A DNA stretch of 64,000 nucleotides from Rhineura floridana (taxonomy: Eukaryota > Chordata > Lepidosauria > Squamata > Rhineuridae), in assembly GCF_030035675.1 (NCBI RefSeq), contig NC_084480.1:120614738-120678737 (forward strand). The letters run 5' to 3'. Below are positions 27,801 to 36,856 of the stretch, piece by piece; position 1 is the first letter of the stretch; each line of letters opens with the position of its first letter. The notes under the pieces were generated by a model. That model ran no database searches. It was given only the letters and a program-made list of their open reading frames with translations, and was not told the DNA's origin. A program made the position numbers and the translations under genes.

Positions 27801-29036
27801 TCCAAGCAGAACCAGTCAGCACAGATTGCTGAGTATATCCATGCGCAATATGGTGTGTATCTGAAGGTACCGAATAAGACCAGGCGGAATTCCACCTTTG
27901 ATGCGTTGAAGCAACTACATGAGCTCCTGTCAACTGTGCCACTAAAAATGCATGCCATAATGGACCGCTGCTCCTTGTCCAGGATCACGGCTGCTGAGAT
28001 TGAAGTGGTACAGGAATACACAGAGATTATGGAGCCACTAGCCCAGTCCCTAGATATCCTGCAACGGGAGAACGGCATGTTCATGGGGTATTTGCTACCA
28101 ACGCTCTGCAATCTGGACCGCAAGTTAGAAGGACTGGAAAACAAACCTGAGAGGTACACATACTGTTTTCAGCTGCTGAGAGGTGTGCGCGAAGCCCTAA
28201 GAAAGCGGTTTGCAGCTATCTGGGAGGACAAGAGGCTTCTTCTGGCAGCCTGCCTACACCCTTGCTTCAAACTAGATTGGCTGGAATCGTGTCAGGCCGC
28301 CACCCATACCAACAAGTAAGAACATTAGGGAAGCCCTTTGGGTGGATTACTCCAAGGGAAATGTTGTCTCAAGGGAGGCATCAGAGGGCTTAAGGTGGTA
28401 GGCAGGGGCTGGGCCTTTTCTTCCTGGGGCTCCTCATCACAACCTTGGGTTGCTGCAGGTAATCCTTAAGGGTCTGCTGTGCTGCCCCATGAGTGTGGTG
28501 ACTTGGTCACCTTCCTACCTTCCATGTCATCATCCACAGGCTCAGGCTGGACCCTGAACCAGGGGACATGACAAGCATCAGGAAATGAAGAGCAGATGAT
28601 GGTTTCCTAACATATATGTGTTAACATATCCTCTCTCTTTCTTAGATACACAATGGAAGCCTTGTTGAAAGCTGAAATAAAGATGGGTGTACTTAATGAG
28701 GACAGTGATCAGTCTTCAGATAAAGACCAGGAAGGAGATGACTTAGAAGATGACTTCTTTAACTTTCTGCCCCAGGGCAAGAAGTCAGCAGTGGACACTG
28801 CTGAGGAGGAACTGGTGAGGTACCTGAGGTCTCCCAGCAGGGAGGTGTCATCACTCCATGGCTTTCCACGTGCGCTGCGGTGTTTTTTGCAGCACAACAC
28901 AGGCATGCCTTCAAGCGCCGCAGTAGAACGCCTGTTCAGTACTGGTGGCAACGTAATGACTGTAAAAAGACATTCCTTGTCTGACATGCTCTTTGAGCAT
29001 CTTGTTCTTTTGAGACATAACAGAAACATATTATAA
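24803..29036 (+). CDS. Tol2-type hAT transposase, four exons, 748 aa
   Basis: Exons 24803-24880, 26426-26755, 26868-28315 and 28646-29036 join in phase with GT-AG introns and no internal stop, giving 748 aa. In order: an acidic N-terminal part; a BED zinc finger (CNYC ... HFERAH, about residues 108-142) split by intron 2; the first catalytic Asp in TTADCWTNGKKS (D265); GVTAHWINP; the second Asp in CTTTDNGSNFVKAF (D331); an acidic loop; the CxxH motif RCASH (403-406); and the C-terminal hAT dimerisation block AAVERLFSTGG. GVTAHWINP, ALACKRL and DNGSNFVKAFRVF closely recall medaka Tol2. It would bind the element ends and cut and paste it. One oddity: the usual TRWNS reads TRRNS (R476, codon CGG at 27885-27887). 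The start is the first ATG before a good donor; exon 1 rests on phase agreement only. Confidence 0.85.
25032..25147. repeat. Tol2-like hAT MITE, copy 2, nested in transposase intron 1
   Basis: 116 bp with CAGAGCTTGGAAAAGTTAC ends and an ACTACAACTCCCATCAGCCC palindrome. The flanks GGCCTACT and GACTTCTC do not match well, so no target duplication is visible. It sits inside the larger element that shares its termini. Confidence 0.85.
25366..25390. repeat. (AAT)n microsatellite
   Basis: Simple run of ATA triplets in intron 1 of the hAT transposase gene. Confidence 0.9.
26076..26255 (-). repeat. Sauria SINE fragment
   Basis: The 3' tail GCCTTCAAGTTGATTCC...ATGGTGACCCTATGAATAGG is followed by GGCTGAGAGGCAGTGACTGG and the B-box region (GATTTGAACCCTAG). 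The order shows minus orientation. An internal stretch after GGGTTTTCATG is missing compared with the copy at 32797-33002. Confidence 0.75.
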
Positions 29037-29159
29037 AAGCATTTCAAGTGTAAAATTTGATTTCAAGAGTTGGGGTATCATCATTGTTTGGGGGGGATGT
29101 GAGATTCTGTTATGCCATTATGTTAATCTTATGGATAAATTTTTTTATTCTACTACCCA

Positions 29160-29176
29160 CTGTGTGTGTGTGTGTT
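29160..29176. repeat. (TG)n microsatellite
   Basis: Short TG run near the right end of the hAT element. Confidence 0.8.
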
Positions 29177-29427
29177 TATTTTTAATATTGTTTTAGGCTT
29201 CTTAGATGTGCAGCAGCCAAGGCCAGCACCTTGTAGGAGTTTTTTTTAAAAAGTAACTGAAATGTAATTGTAGTGATTACTTTTGAGAAAAAGTAATCAG
29301 TTACTTTCAGAGCAATTGTAATTGTAACGGTAATTACTACTTTTTGGGCCAAGTAACTGTAACTGTAATTTATTACTTTTTAAAAGTAATCTTCCAAGCT
29401 CTGGTACTAGGCTGGGGACAGCTATAC

Positions 29428-30115
29428 CAGAGGTTCCCAAACTGTGGTATGTGAGCTTCATTCAGGTTGTCCATGGCATTTATTATTAATATTTAATAAA
29501 TTCTATCCCGCCCTTCCTCCCAGAAGCAGCCCAGGTCAGCAAACAAGCGACAAAACACTAAAAACATCTTTAGAAAATCATTTAAAAAATCTTTCAGAAC
29601 ATCTGAAAAAGCAGTTCCCACACAGATGCAGACTGGGATAAGGTCTCTACTTAAAAGGCTTATTGAAATATGAAGGTCTTTAGTAGGTGCCAAAAAGATA
29701 ATAGAGATGGAACCTGTCTAATATTTAAAGGGAGGAAATTCCAAAGTGTTGGTGCCACTACACTAAAGTTCCACTTCCTATGTTGTGTGGAACGGACCTC
29801 CTGATAAGATGGTACCTGCAGGAGGCCCTCACCTGCAGAGCACAGGTGGACCTGTGGGTGAAGATGGGAGATATCTATCACATTAAATATTCCTATTGAT
29901 CTTAATTGTGGGTTTCCCCCCTTTATTTCTTATATTGCATTTCACTGTATTACAATTTGAAGAATTAAGAAATAAAAAGCAAGAAAAATATAAACAATCC
30001 AGGACCTAGCACAGTGCATTGCTATTGTTACAACAGGCAGAAAAATCATTAATGGTCCACCAAGACCCTCGGCAATTTTCCAGTGGTCCGTGAAGAAAAA
30101 GTGTGGGAACCACTG
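29428..30115. mobile_element. Decayed hAT (Charlie-like) element with an L2 end inside
   Basis: The inverted ends CAGAGGTTCCCAAACTGTGG and CAGTGGTTCCCACACTTTT lie between AGCTATAC and GGCTAAAC (6 of 8 bases equal), a worn hAT target duplication. The middle is occupied by an L2-like 3' end in minus orientation (about 29480-29870). Confidence 0.65.
29480..29870 (-). repeat. L2-like LINE 3' end
   Basis: TCTATCCCGCCCTTCCTCCC, GGGATAAGGTCTCTACTTAA and the following AGGTCTTTAGTAGGTGCC match the plus-strand L2 copy around 42600-42870 and the minus-strand copy at 60375-60740. It is inserted in the Charlie-like element. Confidence 0.65.
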
Positions 30116-31319
30116 GGCTAAACTATAGGGCACTGAGTACCAGTGTGGCGCCTGCAGTTGCATATGCATCCCCAGAGGCCTTCCCTGGCACCTGCATGGT
30201 CCCACCCTCTTCTATTGGATCTCCTAGAAGGCTTTTTTCAAGCCTAATTGGGGGTGGGAGTTTATCTTTCTGGAGATGGAGGCTGGAGAAGCTTAACCCT
30301 TGCCTGTCCAGCTGTACTTTCCTGGAAGATCATTCCCGCCCCTGCAAAAAAAAAAAACAATTAGCCATGAAAAGAAGCAACAACCCTTTTTTCAAGCCTT
30401 ATTGCTGGCTGGGGAGGAGGAGAGTGAGTGTGCATGTATGTTGTTGCCATGCATGCATATGTGTGTGTGGTTATCTGATTTGCAAATGTGCCCATAGGCC
30501 CCAAAACCCGCTATCTTATTGCTGTTTGGTTTTATCTTCCTCCTTTCTTTTTTATGTACATCCTCAACTGCACTTGGTGTACCAGTTATAGTACGGGAAA
30601 AAGAGAGAGCAAAAGTGCCATAATGTTCTGTTTTGTCTTGAAATTAAGAGATTCCTTCATCACGGGCAAAACATTTTACCAGCAATCTGTAAAGAAAAAA
30701 GCCTGTAGCTTTTTCCCTTGCAGAATTCAGAAAAGTAGAAAGTTACAAAAATTTCTTTTTGCAGATTGTTAGTTAAATGTGTTGCCCCTGATGAAGGAAT
30801 TTCTTAATTCTGAAGTGTGATGAGCATGTAAACAAAATTCTGGCACTTTGAGAACTTGTTCTTCTGATTGTTTTCCCCCTGCATCCATTGTTTTCCCCTC
30901 CACGCACACACACACACACACTTTTTTTGTTTGGTAACAGCTACAGTGCCAACTATCCGTTCTTTGTATAGCTATAGTAAAGTAATAGCTACTGATGTGT
31001 GCCAAAACCACCAGATACAGTCATGCCAGCTATTTTGGATGGATCTTCTGGGTTGATATAGACTGGATTGCTGGAAAATAGATTGCAGTCTATAATCTGA
31101 TAATCAAAACGGACACATCTCTGTATCTCAAGTTGTTCATTAAAAATCAATGTTTATTTTAAAAATCTGTATTTGATACTGGAGAATACAACCCAGCTGT
31201 ACCTAACTGAGAGAATATCACCTTTCTTGTTTTGGGTACAAGATCTAGCAACTTTACTAGTATATGCTGAACAGAGAAATTCTGGCAGCCGTAAAGGAAC
31301 AACACAGTGAAAACATTAT
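30116..31319. other. Gene-free stretch
   Basis: No gene or clear complete repeat. A (CA)n run occurs at 30902-30920. Confidence 0.4.
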
Positions 31320-31690
31320 TATTTAATTTATTAATTAATTTTTCCTCCCTTCCTCTCAAAAGAGCTCAGGGCAGCAAAACAACACAATTAGCAGCAAAAC
31401 AGCAAAGTTAAAAATAAAAGTTTAAAATGTTGGGTTGCTTTCAACCAAGTAGATCCATTGAAATTAATGAACCCTAGTCATGTCTATTAACTTCAATGGG
31501 TCTACTCTGAGTAGGACTAGCACTGAATACCACCCATTGAAAACATCTAAAAACAGTCACATTCTCACAGCTAATAATGTCGAGGTTGCCAGGAACAATA
31601 TCTTTCAGCCATCAAATGCCTGGGTGAACAGGAAAGTTTTTAAATTGCTCCTGAATTTACAAAGATTCAGAGAATTTTGCATGAACATCA
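31320..31690 (-). repeat. L2-like LINE 3' end, interrupted
   Basis: TTTTTCCTCCCTTCCTCTCA and AAAGAGCTCAGGGCAGC are the usual L2 3' end. From about 31435 it is broken by a short repeat (GATCCATTGAAATTAATGAA, TTCAATGGGTCTACTCTGAG) and resumes near 31560. Confidence 0.5.
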
Positions 31691-31736
31691 GCCCTTCTTG
31701 AGATGGTGAGGAAATGCACATTTCAAATATAATATT

Positions 31737-32173
31737 CACCAATAGGCAAAAAACCTTGCGGTTTAAGAACGTACCTATAGCCCACAGATATTTCTATCAA
31801 ACTTTAAAAAGCAGGGAAATTGGGCAGCTATAGTGAATGCACCAGGGGAGCAGGACACCTGACCTCCTCTCTGAGATATTGTACTGCCCTACAAAGTTGT
31901 CAAAATGCAAACACAATTTGGGTTGGTCTTTCACAGTCCAATGCACTTCCTGTGTAGCTTGGAAGAATTTGGTAACATGTGCCTCTGAGCAAATTGTGTT
32001 TGCATTTTGACAAATTTGTAGGGCAGTACAATATCTCAGAGAGGAGGCCAGGTGTCCTGCTTCCCTGGTGCATTCACTATAGCTGCCCAATTTCCCTGCT
32101 TTTTAAAGTTTGATAGAAATATCTGTGGGCTATAGGTACATTCTTAAACTGCAAGGTTTTTTGCCTATTAGTG
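31737..32173. repeat. 437-bp palindromic repeat with 183-bp arms
   Basis: Left arm 31737-31919 and right arm 31991-32173 are near-identical inverted copies (ends CACCAATAGGCAAAAAACC and CACTAATAGGCAAAAAACC) around a 71-bp centre. A second copy lacking the right arm lies at 51102-52003. This is probably a foldback DNA transposon derivative. The family is unknown to me and no clear target duplication is visible. Confidence 0.85.
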
Positions 32174-32235
32174 AATTTCCCTGCTTTTTAATATGGGAGG
32201 TAAGAAATGGGATCCTGTGCCAGGTGGCTGAGAAT

Positions 32236-32785
32236 GGATTGATCATTTGCATACTTACTGAGTTCAGTGGGATTTACTCCCCTGCAATCATGCTTAGGAT
32301 AAGTGAAACTGACTGCAGGGGATGGGGAAGGGAGGAGGAGGAGGAGGGAGGGGAGGAAAGGCAGAGGGGAGGACTGGGATAGGAGCAGGCAGGAGGGGGA
32401 GGGGAGAAGGACAGATGTGATCATTTGCATTTTTATTGAGTTCAGTGGGATTTACTCCTGTGCAAGCATGCTTAGGATAGGTAAAACTGACCGGGGGGGG
32501 AGGGGGAGAGGGAGGGGGAAGGGGAAGGAGCATATTGGAGGAGGGCAAAGGAAGGGGGAGGGGAGCAACAATCATTTGCATGCTTATAGAGTTCAATGGT
32601 ATTTACTCCTGTGCAATCATGCTTAAGATAGGTAAAACTGACCATGGGGAGGAGGAAGGGCAGGAGAAGGGGGAGGGAGGGGCAAAGGAAGGGGGAGGGA
32701 AGAGGGAGGGAATAGGAGGGAGAAGGGAGGGTGGGTTTGATCATTTGCATACTTTTTGAGTTCAATGGGATTTATTTCTGTGCAA
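32236..32785. repeat. Four-unit tandem array with G/A-rich tracts and octamer motifs
   Basis: Units start with GATCATTTGCATNCTT and continue GAGTTCAGTGGGATTTACTC, CTGTGCAATCATGCTTAGGA, then 60-110 bp of pure G/A-rich sequence. ATTTGCAT occurs at 32245, 32423, 32574 and 32743 (spacings 178, 151, 169). The non-purine part is a common squamate short repeat. The tandem amplification with polypurine linkers is local. Confidence 0.85.
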
Positions 32786-32796
32786 TCACGTTTGAA

Positions 32797-33002
32797 AATG
32801 GAAACTGACTGCCTTCAAGTCGACCGGACTTATGGCGAACCTTTGAATAGGGTTTTCATGGTAAATGGTATTCAGATGTGGTTTTACCATTGCCTTCCTC
32901 TGAGGCTGAGAGGCAGTGACTGGCCCAAGGTCACCCAGTGAGCTTCATGGCTGTGTGGAGATTCGAACCCTGGTCTCCCAGGTCATAGTCCAACACTGAT
33001 CT
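32797..33002 (-). repeat. Sauria SINE, nearly full length
   Basis: Read on the minus strand: GTTGGACTATGACCTGGGAG, B box GGGTTCGAATC, the CACTGGGTGACCTTGGGCC core and the Bov-B-like 3' tail CGCCATAAGTCCGGTCGACT...TGAAGGCAGTCAG. RNA polymerase III promoter boxes are in the tRNA-like 5' part. Confidence 0.85.
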
Positions 33003-33163
33003 GGGGGAGGGGCAGGGAGGGGGGAGGGGAGGAGATTGGGTGGGTGGGCACTGGGCAGAAGGGAAGCCCCTTTCCAAAAGGAAAACATTGTGAACAGTAT
33101 CATTGCTTTTCAGCATTTCCCCCACCTTTTTATTCTACAGAAGGCACATGTAGCCTCCCACTA

Positions 33164-33377
33164 GGGTTGCCAGGTTCATGGCCTGAGACTGATCCTGTAT
33201 TGGAGGCTGGGCCTGGCAACCAAGAGGTCTTTTGTGTCTTTAAAAGTTGTGTAGGGGAAAGGGAGAATTCCACCTTGTGGTTTTCCCATTACAGTGTTGC
33301 AAGAACACCTGCACTTGGCTGACTTTCTCTTCTCTTAAAGATACAGGATCAGTCTCAGGCCCTGAACCTGGTAACCC
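33164..33377. repeat. TA-flanked MITE (TAGGGTTGCCAGG family), copy 2, complete
   Basis: The ends GGGTTGCCAGGTTCATGGCC and GGGTTACCAGGTTCAGGGCC are inverted and pair over about 38 bp, through CTGAGACTGATCCTGTAT. TA dinucleotides flank it (33162-33163, 33378-33379). No coding capacity. Confidence 0.75.
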
Positions 33378-33400
33378 TACCTTAAAACAAAGCTGTCCCT

Positions 33401-33858
33401 GGCCACATCCACACCAGGTCTCTATTATTCTTTTTGACAATCATTATTTATTTATTTATTGTATTTATATACCACCCCATAGCCGAAGCTCTGTGGGCGG
33501 TTTACAAAAACTAAAAGCATTAAAAACAAATATACAAATTTAAAAACACATCTTTTAAAAACAATTTAAAACACAATTTAAAAGAATTTATCATGGCTTC
33601 TCTCAAAGCCATGGCTCAAATCCAGTCATGACTTCTCTCAAAGAATCCTGGGAAGTGTAGTTAGTGAAGGTGTTGAGAGTTGCTAGGAGATGCCCTGTTC
33701 CTCTCACAGACCTGCAGTCAGAGTGGCTGGCTGTTAAACCATTCTCTCAGGGGAATAGGAGTCTCCCCTCAGCACCCTTCACAAACTACACTTCCCAGGA
33801 TTCTTTGAGTGAAGCCATGACTGTCTCAAGTGAAATCAAGTCTGGTGTGGGTGTGGCC
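33401..33858. repeat. Palindromic MITE with an L2-like 3' end inserted
   Basis: The outer ends GGCCACATCCACACCAGGTC and GGCCACACCCACACCAGACT are inverted. Inner arms share AAAGAATCCTGGGAAGTGTA. An L2-like 3' end (TTATTTATTTATTTATTG, then ACCACCCCATAGCCGAAGC; about 33440-33600, minus) sits within the left part. Confidence 0.6.
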
Positions 33859-34469
33859 TCCTGATTAGCCAAGCTCAGCAGCTGTAAGGCTTTTAGAACA
33901 CTGACAGTTGGTTCTTACTGTCCTGCATTATCATTGGCTTCAAGCCAAAATTTCTTAAATTAATTAAAAATCAGCCAGACATTTTTTTTAACTTTTAAAC
34001 TGCAGAAGATGAAGGTCAGAGTATGGGGCAAGGTCAGTATTAGGATTACAGGTACTCTGTGAACATGGCTGATTTTTAATGAATTTCAACAGATTATGAG
34101 AACTCTCAGGGGAAAAAGTCCAAAAGGGCTCTGGGGTTTTTCTTCTCTCTTTTTAGACTTTGAACTCTCTGTTCTCTCTGACTGTTTTGTGTATCGCCAT
34201 GAAAATTGAGAGGGTTGTTAAGCAAGCGTTTCTGAGTTCAGGACTGTAAGTTTGGTAAAGTTTCATTTTGAAATGAGAAGCATCAGAATGGCATGGGGAG
34301 TATTTTCAATTTAACATTGTGGAATGCGAAAAATCCCCACTGGCTATAGTATACAGCCACTCTTGTGGCTGTATAATTTTGAATAACTGTCGAATGTCAG
34401 TCACTTGTGATCCTGCCGAAATGGCTTGTTTCGCTGGGTCCTTCTGTCCCTTGTAGGAAAGGGCCTTGT

Positions 34470-34680
34470 AGAACACATGGTTTTTTGCATGCGTAAGGTC
34501 CCAGGCTCAATCCCTGGCATCTCCAGATAAGGCTGAGAAACATGCCTATCTGAAACCATGGAGAGCCAGTTGTAGTGCTGTAGCCAGTTGCCAGTTGTAG
34601 TGCTGACAGTGCTGACCTAGACTGATGGCAATGGTCTGAGTCAGTATAAGTATCTGTGTCCCTATGATGAACTAAAAGGC
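34470..34680 (+). repeat. tRNA-Ala-like SINE
   Basis: GGTCCCAGGCTCAATCCCTG (B box), CATCTCCAGATAAGGCTGAG and a tail with GGTCTGAGTCAGTATAAG match the squamate SINE family. The A-box half is missing or very diverged. Confidence 0.6.
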
Positions 34681-34868
34681 TTATAGGCTTTTAACAGAAG
34701 TTGCAATACAAATGTAATACTTTCCAGTTTTAATGTGCAGGAAGATGTTTAGGGTAGTACTGCTTTAGTTGACAGACGCCTAGAGCAAGAGTGGAGCTGG
34801 GCATACCATGATGACCTCTTACATCAAGTGTTGCTTGTACCAGGTTCCTCCCTCTAGGGGATTTTATA

Positions 34869-35090
34869 CAGTAGGGCCCCGCTTTACAGCGCTTCACTTT
34901 ACAGTGCTTCGTTAATGCGGCGGTCTCAATTAGACGCAATTAGACTAAAGCCCCACTCATACGGTGCTTGTTCCGCTTTTATGGCCGTTTTTGGGCATCG
35001 TGCGCCATTCTATTAAATGAGTTTCACTTTTCAGCGGTTTTCACTTTACAGCGGGGGTCCGGAACGTAACCCGCTGTATGAGTGGGGCTG
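34869..35090. repeat. Tigger-like MITE, copy 2
   Basis: It starts CAGTAGGGCCCCGCTTTACA and ends (inverted) CAGCCCCACTCATACAGCGG, between TA dinucleotides (34867-34868, 35091-35092). The interior has repeated CACTTTACAGCG motifs. Confidence 0.65.
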
Positions 35091-35404
35091 TATTGTACTG
35101 CCATGGATCCCTTCTTCAAAGCATATCAGGAGTTTGCAGGCATCTTTCCTTTTTCTTTTTGGAGTTTTTCTAGTGGGCAGTAGAACTTGACAGAAGATCT
35201 AGATTTAGCTAGATAGCATTAGGAATAGAGGCTGACCTCAGCTGGCATAGGGTTCGGACTAAGTTACGGGACTGGGGGGATGAATCTTAGACCCAGGGGC
35301 CCAGTTCAGGTCTCCAGGTCTGTATCTGTCCACAAGGCCTCTCCCTAGGCCATGTTCACTCTGCTGGCCCCATCCCTCACTGGCCCTGCTCTCTACCTGT
35401 CACA

Positions 35405-36180
35405 GGAGAGTAGTAAAAATATGTCTGAAACTTGTCCTGCTTTAATAAATAAGCCAGTAAAAAGATCAGAGATGCAGGCATGGATTAATCAGACACACAC
35501 ACACCCAGGAACTATTGTGATTCTCCCCAATACAAATCCTAGATTTGGAATATCTCGAAGATATGTAGCGGGAACATATCAGACCTCGGGCATGACCTTT
35601 AACCGAACCAGACTGTCATCTCTTCCCCCCCGCCCGAAGGGTTGATGTGTTAAGAAATATAAAAAACAGCTTCAGAAACTCGAGATCTAACAGGAAATAA
35701 TGTGGTCTGGCTTGAGGTAGCAACTTTTTAGAAAAGTAGGAAACAGCTGGTGTTTAGTATGAGGCTAGCTTTATGCAGGAACTGCAAGATGAACTTTGAA
35801 TGACAGCGACCGCTTGACTGCACTCTAAGAAATAGACCCTTTTTAAACTTAGTGGTTTGACGGCTTACTAGGTAGAGAAACCAATGTCTTATTAACCACT
35901 TTTTATAGGGATATTAGGATCATGTAGTGACAAGTTATTATGTTCAGGTGGCTTTTAGACAGGGGAGAAGGGTATATAAGGAGCTTTTTAGGTTGTAAGG
36001 GTGCTCGCTCTCTAATTTGGCTGTGAGATCAAGACCCAGGCTTGGTAAAGGATACTTTTATATTGTAAGACCTGATCAGTGCTCTTTTAATCATTCTTAG
36101 GGAAAGTATTTTCTGTATTAGGGATAGATAAATAAAATAGAGTTGTATTATTCATGGTTGTTCTTGCTGGCTCTTCTTCA
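35405..36180 (+). mobile_element. Retroviral LTR with an adjoining internal fragment, possibly foamy-virus-like
   Basis: An LTR-like block runs from about 35646 to about 36180. It has GTATATAAGG near 35972 and AATAAA near 36131, with CTCGCTCTCTAA and CCAGGCTTGGTAAAGGATAC between them. The last motif recalls the leader and splice-donor region of spumaviruses as I remember it. About 240 bases of possible internal sequence precede it. It is an incomplete fossil; the outer ends and target duplication are not resolved. Confidence 0.4.
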
Positions 36181-36240
36181 AAATAAGTTGTCTCTCCTAT
36201 AATACTAAGAAAGGTATTGGAGGTTCTTTTATAAGGCCTT

Positions 36241-36553
36241 AAAAAGGTAACGGTAAAGGTGTCCCCGCACTTATAGTGCAAGTCGTTTCCGACTCTTAGG
36301 GTGACGTCTTGCGACGTTTGCTAGCCAGACCGTATATATGGGGTGGGATTGCCAGTTCCTTCCCCTGCCTTTCTTTACCACCCAGCATATGCCGGGTACT
36401 CATCTTACCGACCACGGATGGATGGAAGGCTGAGTGGACCTTGACCCCTTTTACCGGAGATTCGACTTCCTCCTTCCGTTGGAATCGAACTCCGGCCGTG
36501 AGCAGAGCATCCGCTGCATTATCGCCGCTTACCACTCTGTGCCACGGAAGGTC
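36241..36553 (-). repeat. Young tRNA-derived SINE with 11-bp target duplication
   Basis: TATAAGGCCTT occurs exactly on both sides (36230-36240 and 36554-36564). On the minus strand the A box lies in TGGCACAGAGTGGTAAGC and the B box in GAGTTCGATTCC. The tail reads GGGGACACCTTTACCGTTAC then T-rich sequence. Many CpGs are preserved, which points to recent insertion. Confidence 0.9.
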
Positions 36554-36732
36554 TATAAGGCCTTGCTTACTCACAAAGGGAACCATTGTTCTTAGGAACA
36601 GTAATGCAATTTGTGGTACAAGTGCCTGAATAAGAGATTACTACGACACCCCCCCTTCAAGTGCTTTTGCCTGGCTGAAATGGCTCCTTGAATTGTCATC
36701 ATGCCTCTTGGTTGCCTAGACAGAGAGGTATG

Positions 36733-36848
36733 CAGAGCTTGGAAAAGTTACTTTTTTGAACTACAACTCCCATCAGCCCAATCCAGTGGCCATGCTGGCT
36801 GGGGCTGATGGGAATTGTAGTTCAAAAAAGTAACTTTTCCAAGCTCTG
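36733..36848. repeat. Tol2-like hAT MITE, copy 3 (116 bp)
   Basis: CAGAGCTTGGAAAAGTTAC ends and the ACTACAACTCCCATCAGCCC palindrome, flanked by perfect 8-bp copies of GAGGTATG (36725-36732 and 36849-36856). Confidence 0.92.
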
Positions 36849-36856
36849 GAGGTATG

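Larger units (their letters stand above)
24465..29403 (+). mobile_element. Complete Tol2-like hAT DNA transposon (4939 bp)
   Basis: The termini are CAGAGCTTGGAAGTAAC on the left and, inverted on the right, CAGAGCTTGGAAGATTAC. Both are followed by AT-rich subterminal sequence full of GTAAT/AGTTACT motifs. The 8-bp target duplication GTACTAGG is perfect (24457-24464 and 29404-29411). Inside is a four-exon transposase gene on the same strand (24803-29036). The size and exon number resemble medaka Tol2. Intron 1 has collected a MITE (25032-25147), an (AAT)n run (25366-25390) and a Sauria SINE fragment (26076-26255), so the copy is not brand new. Confidence 0.93.

Noticed and set aside
32188-32765. 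Proline-rich minus-strand frames
   Set aside because: They come from the G/A-rich tandem array read in reverse, not from genes.
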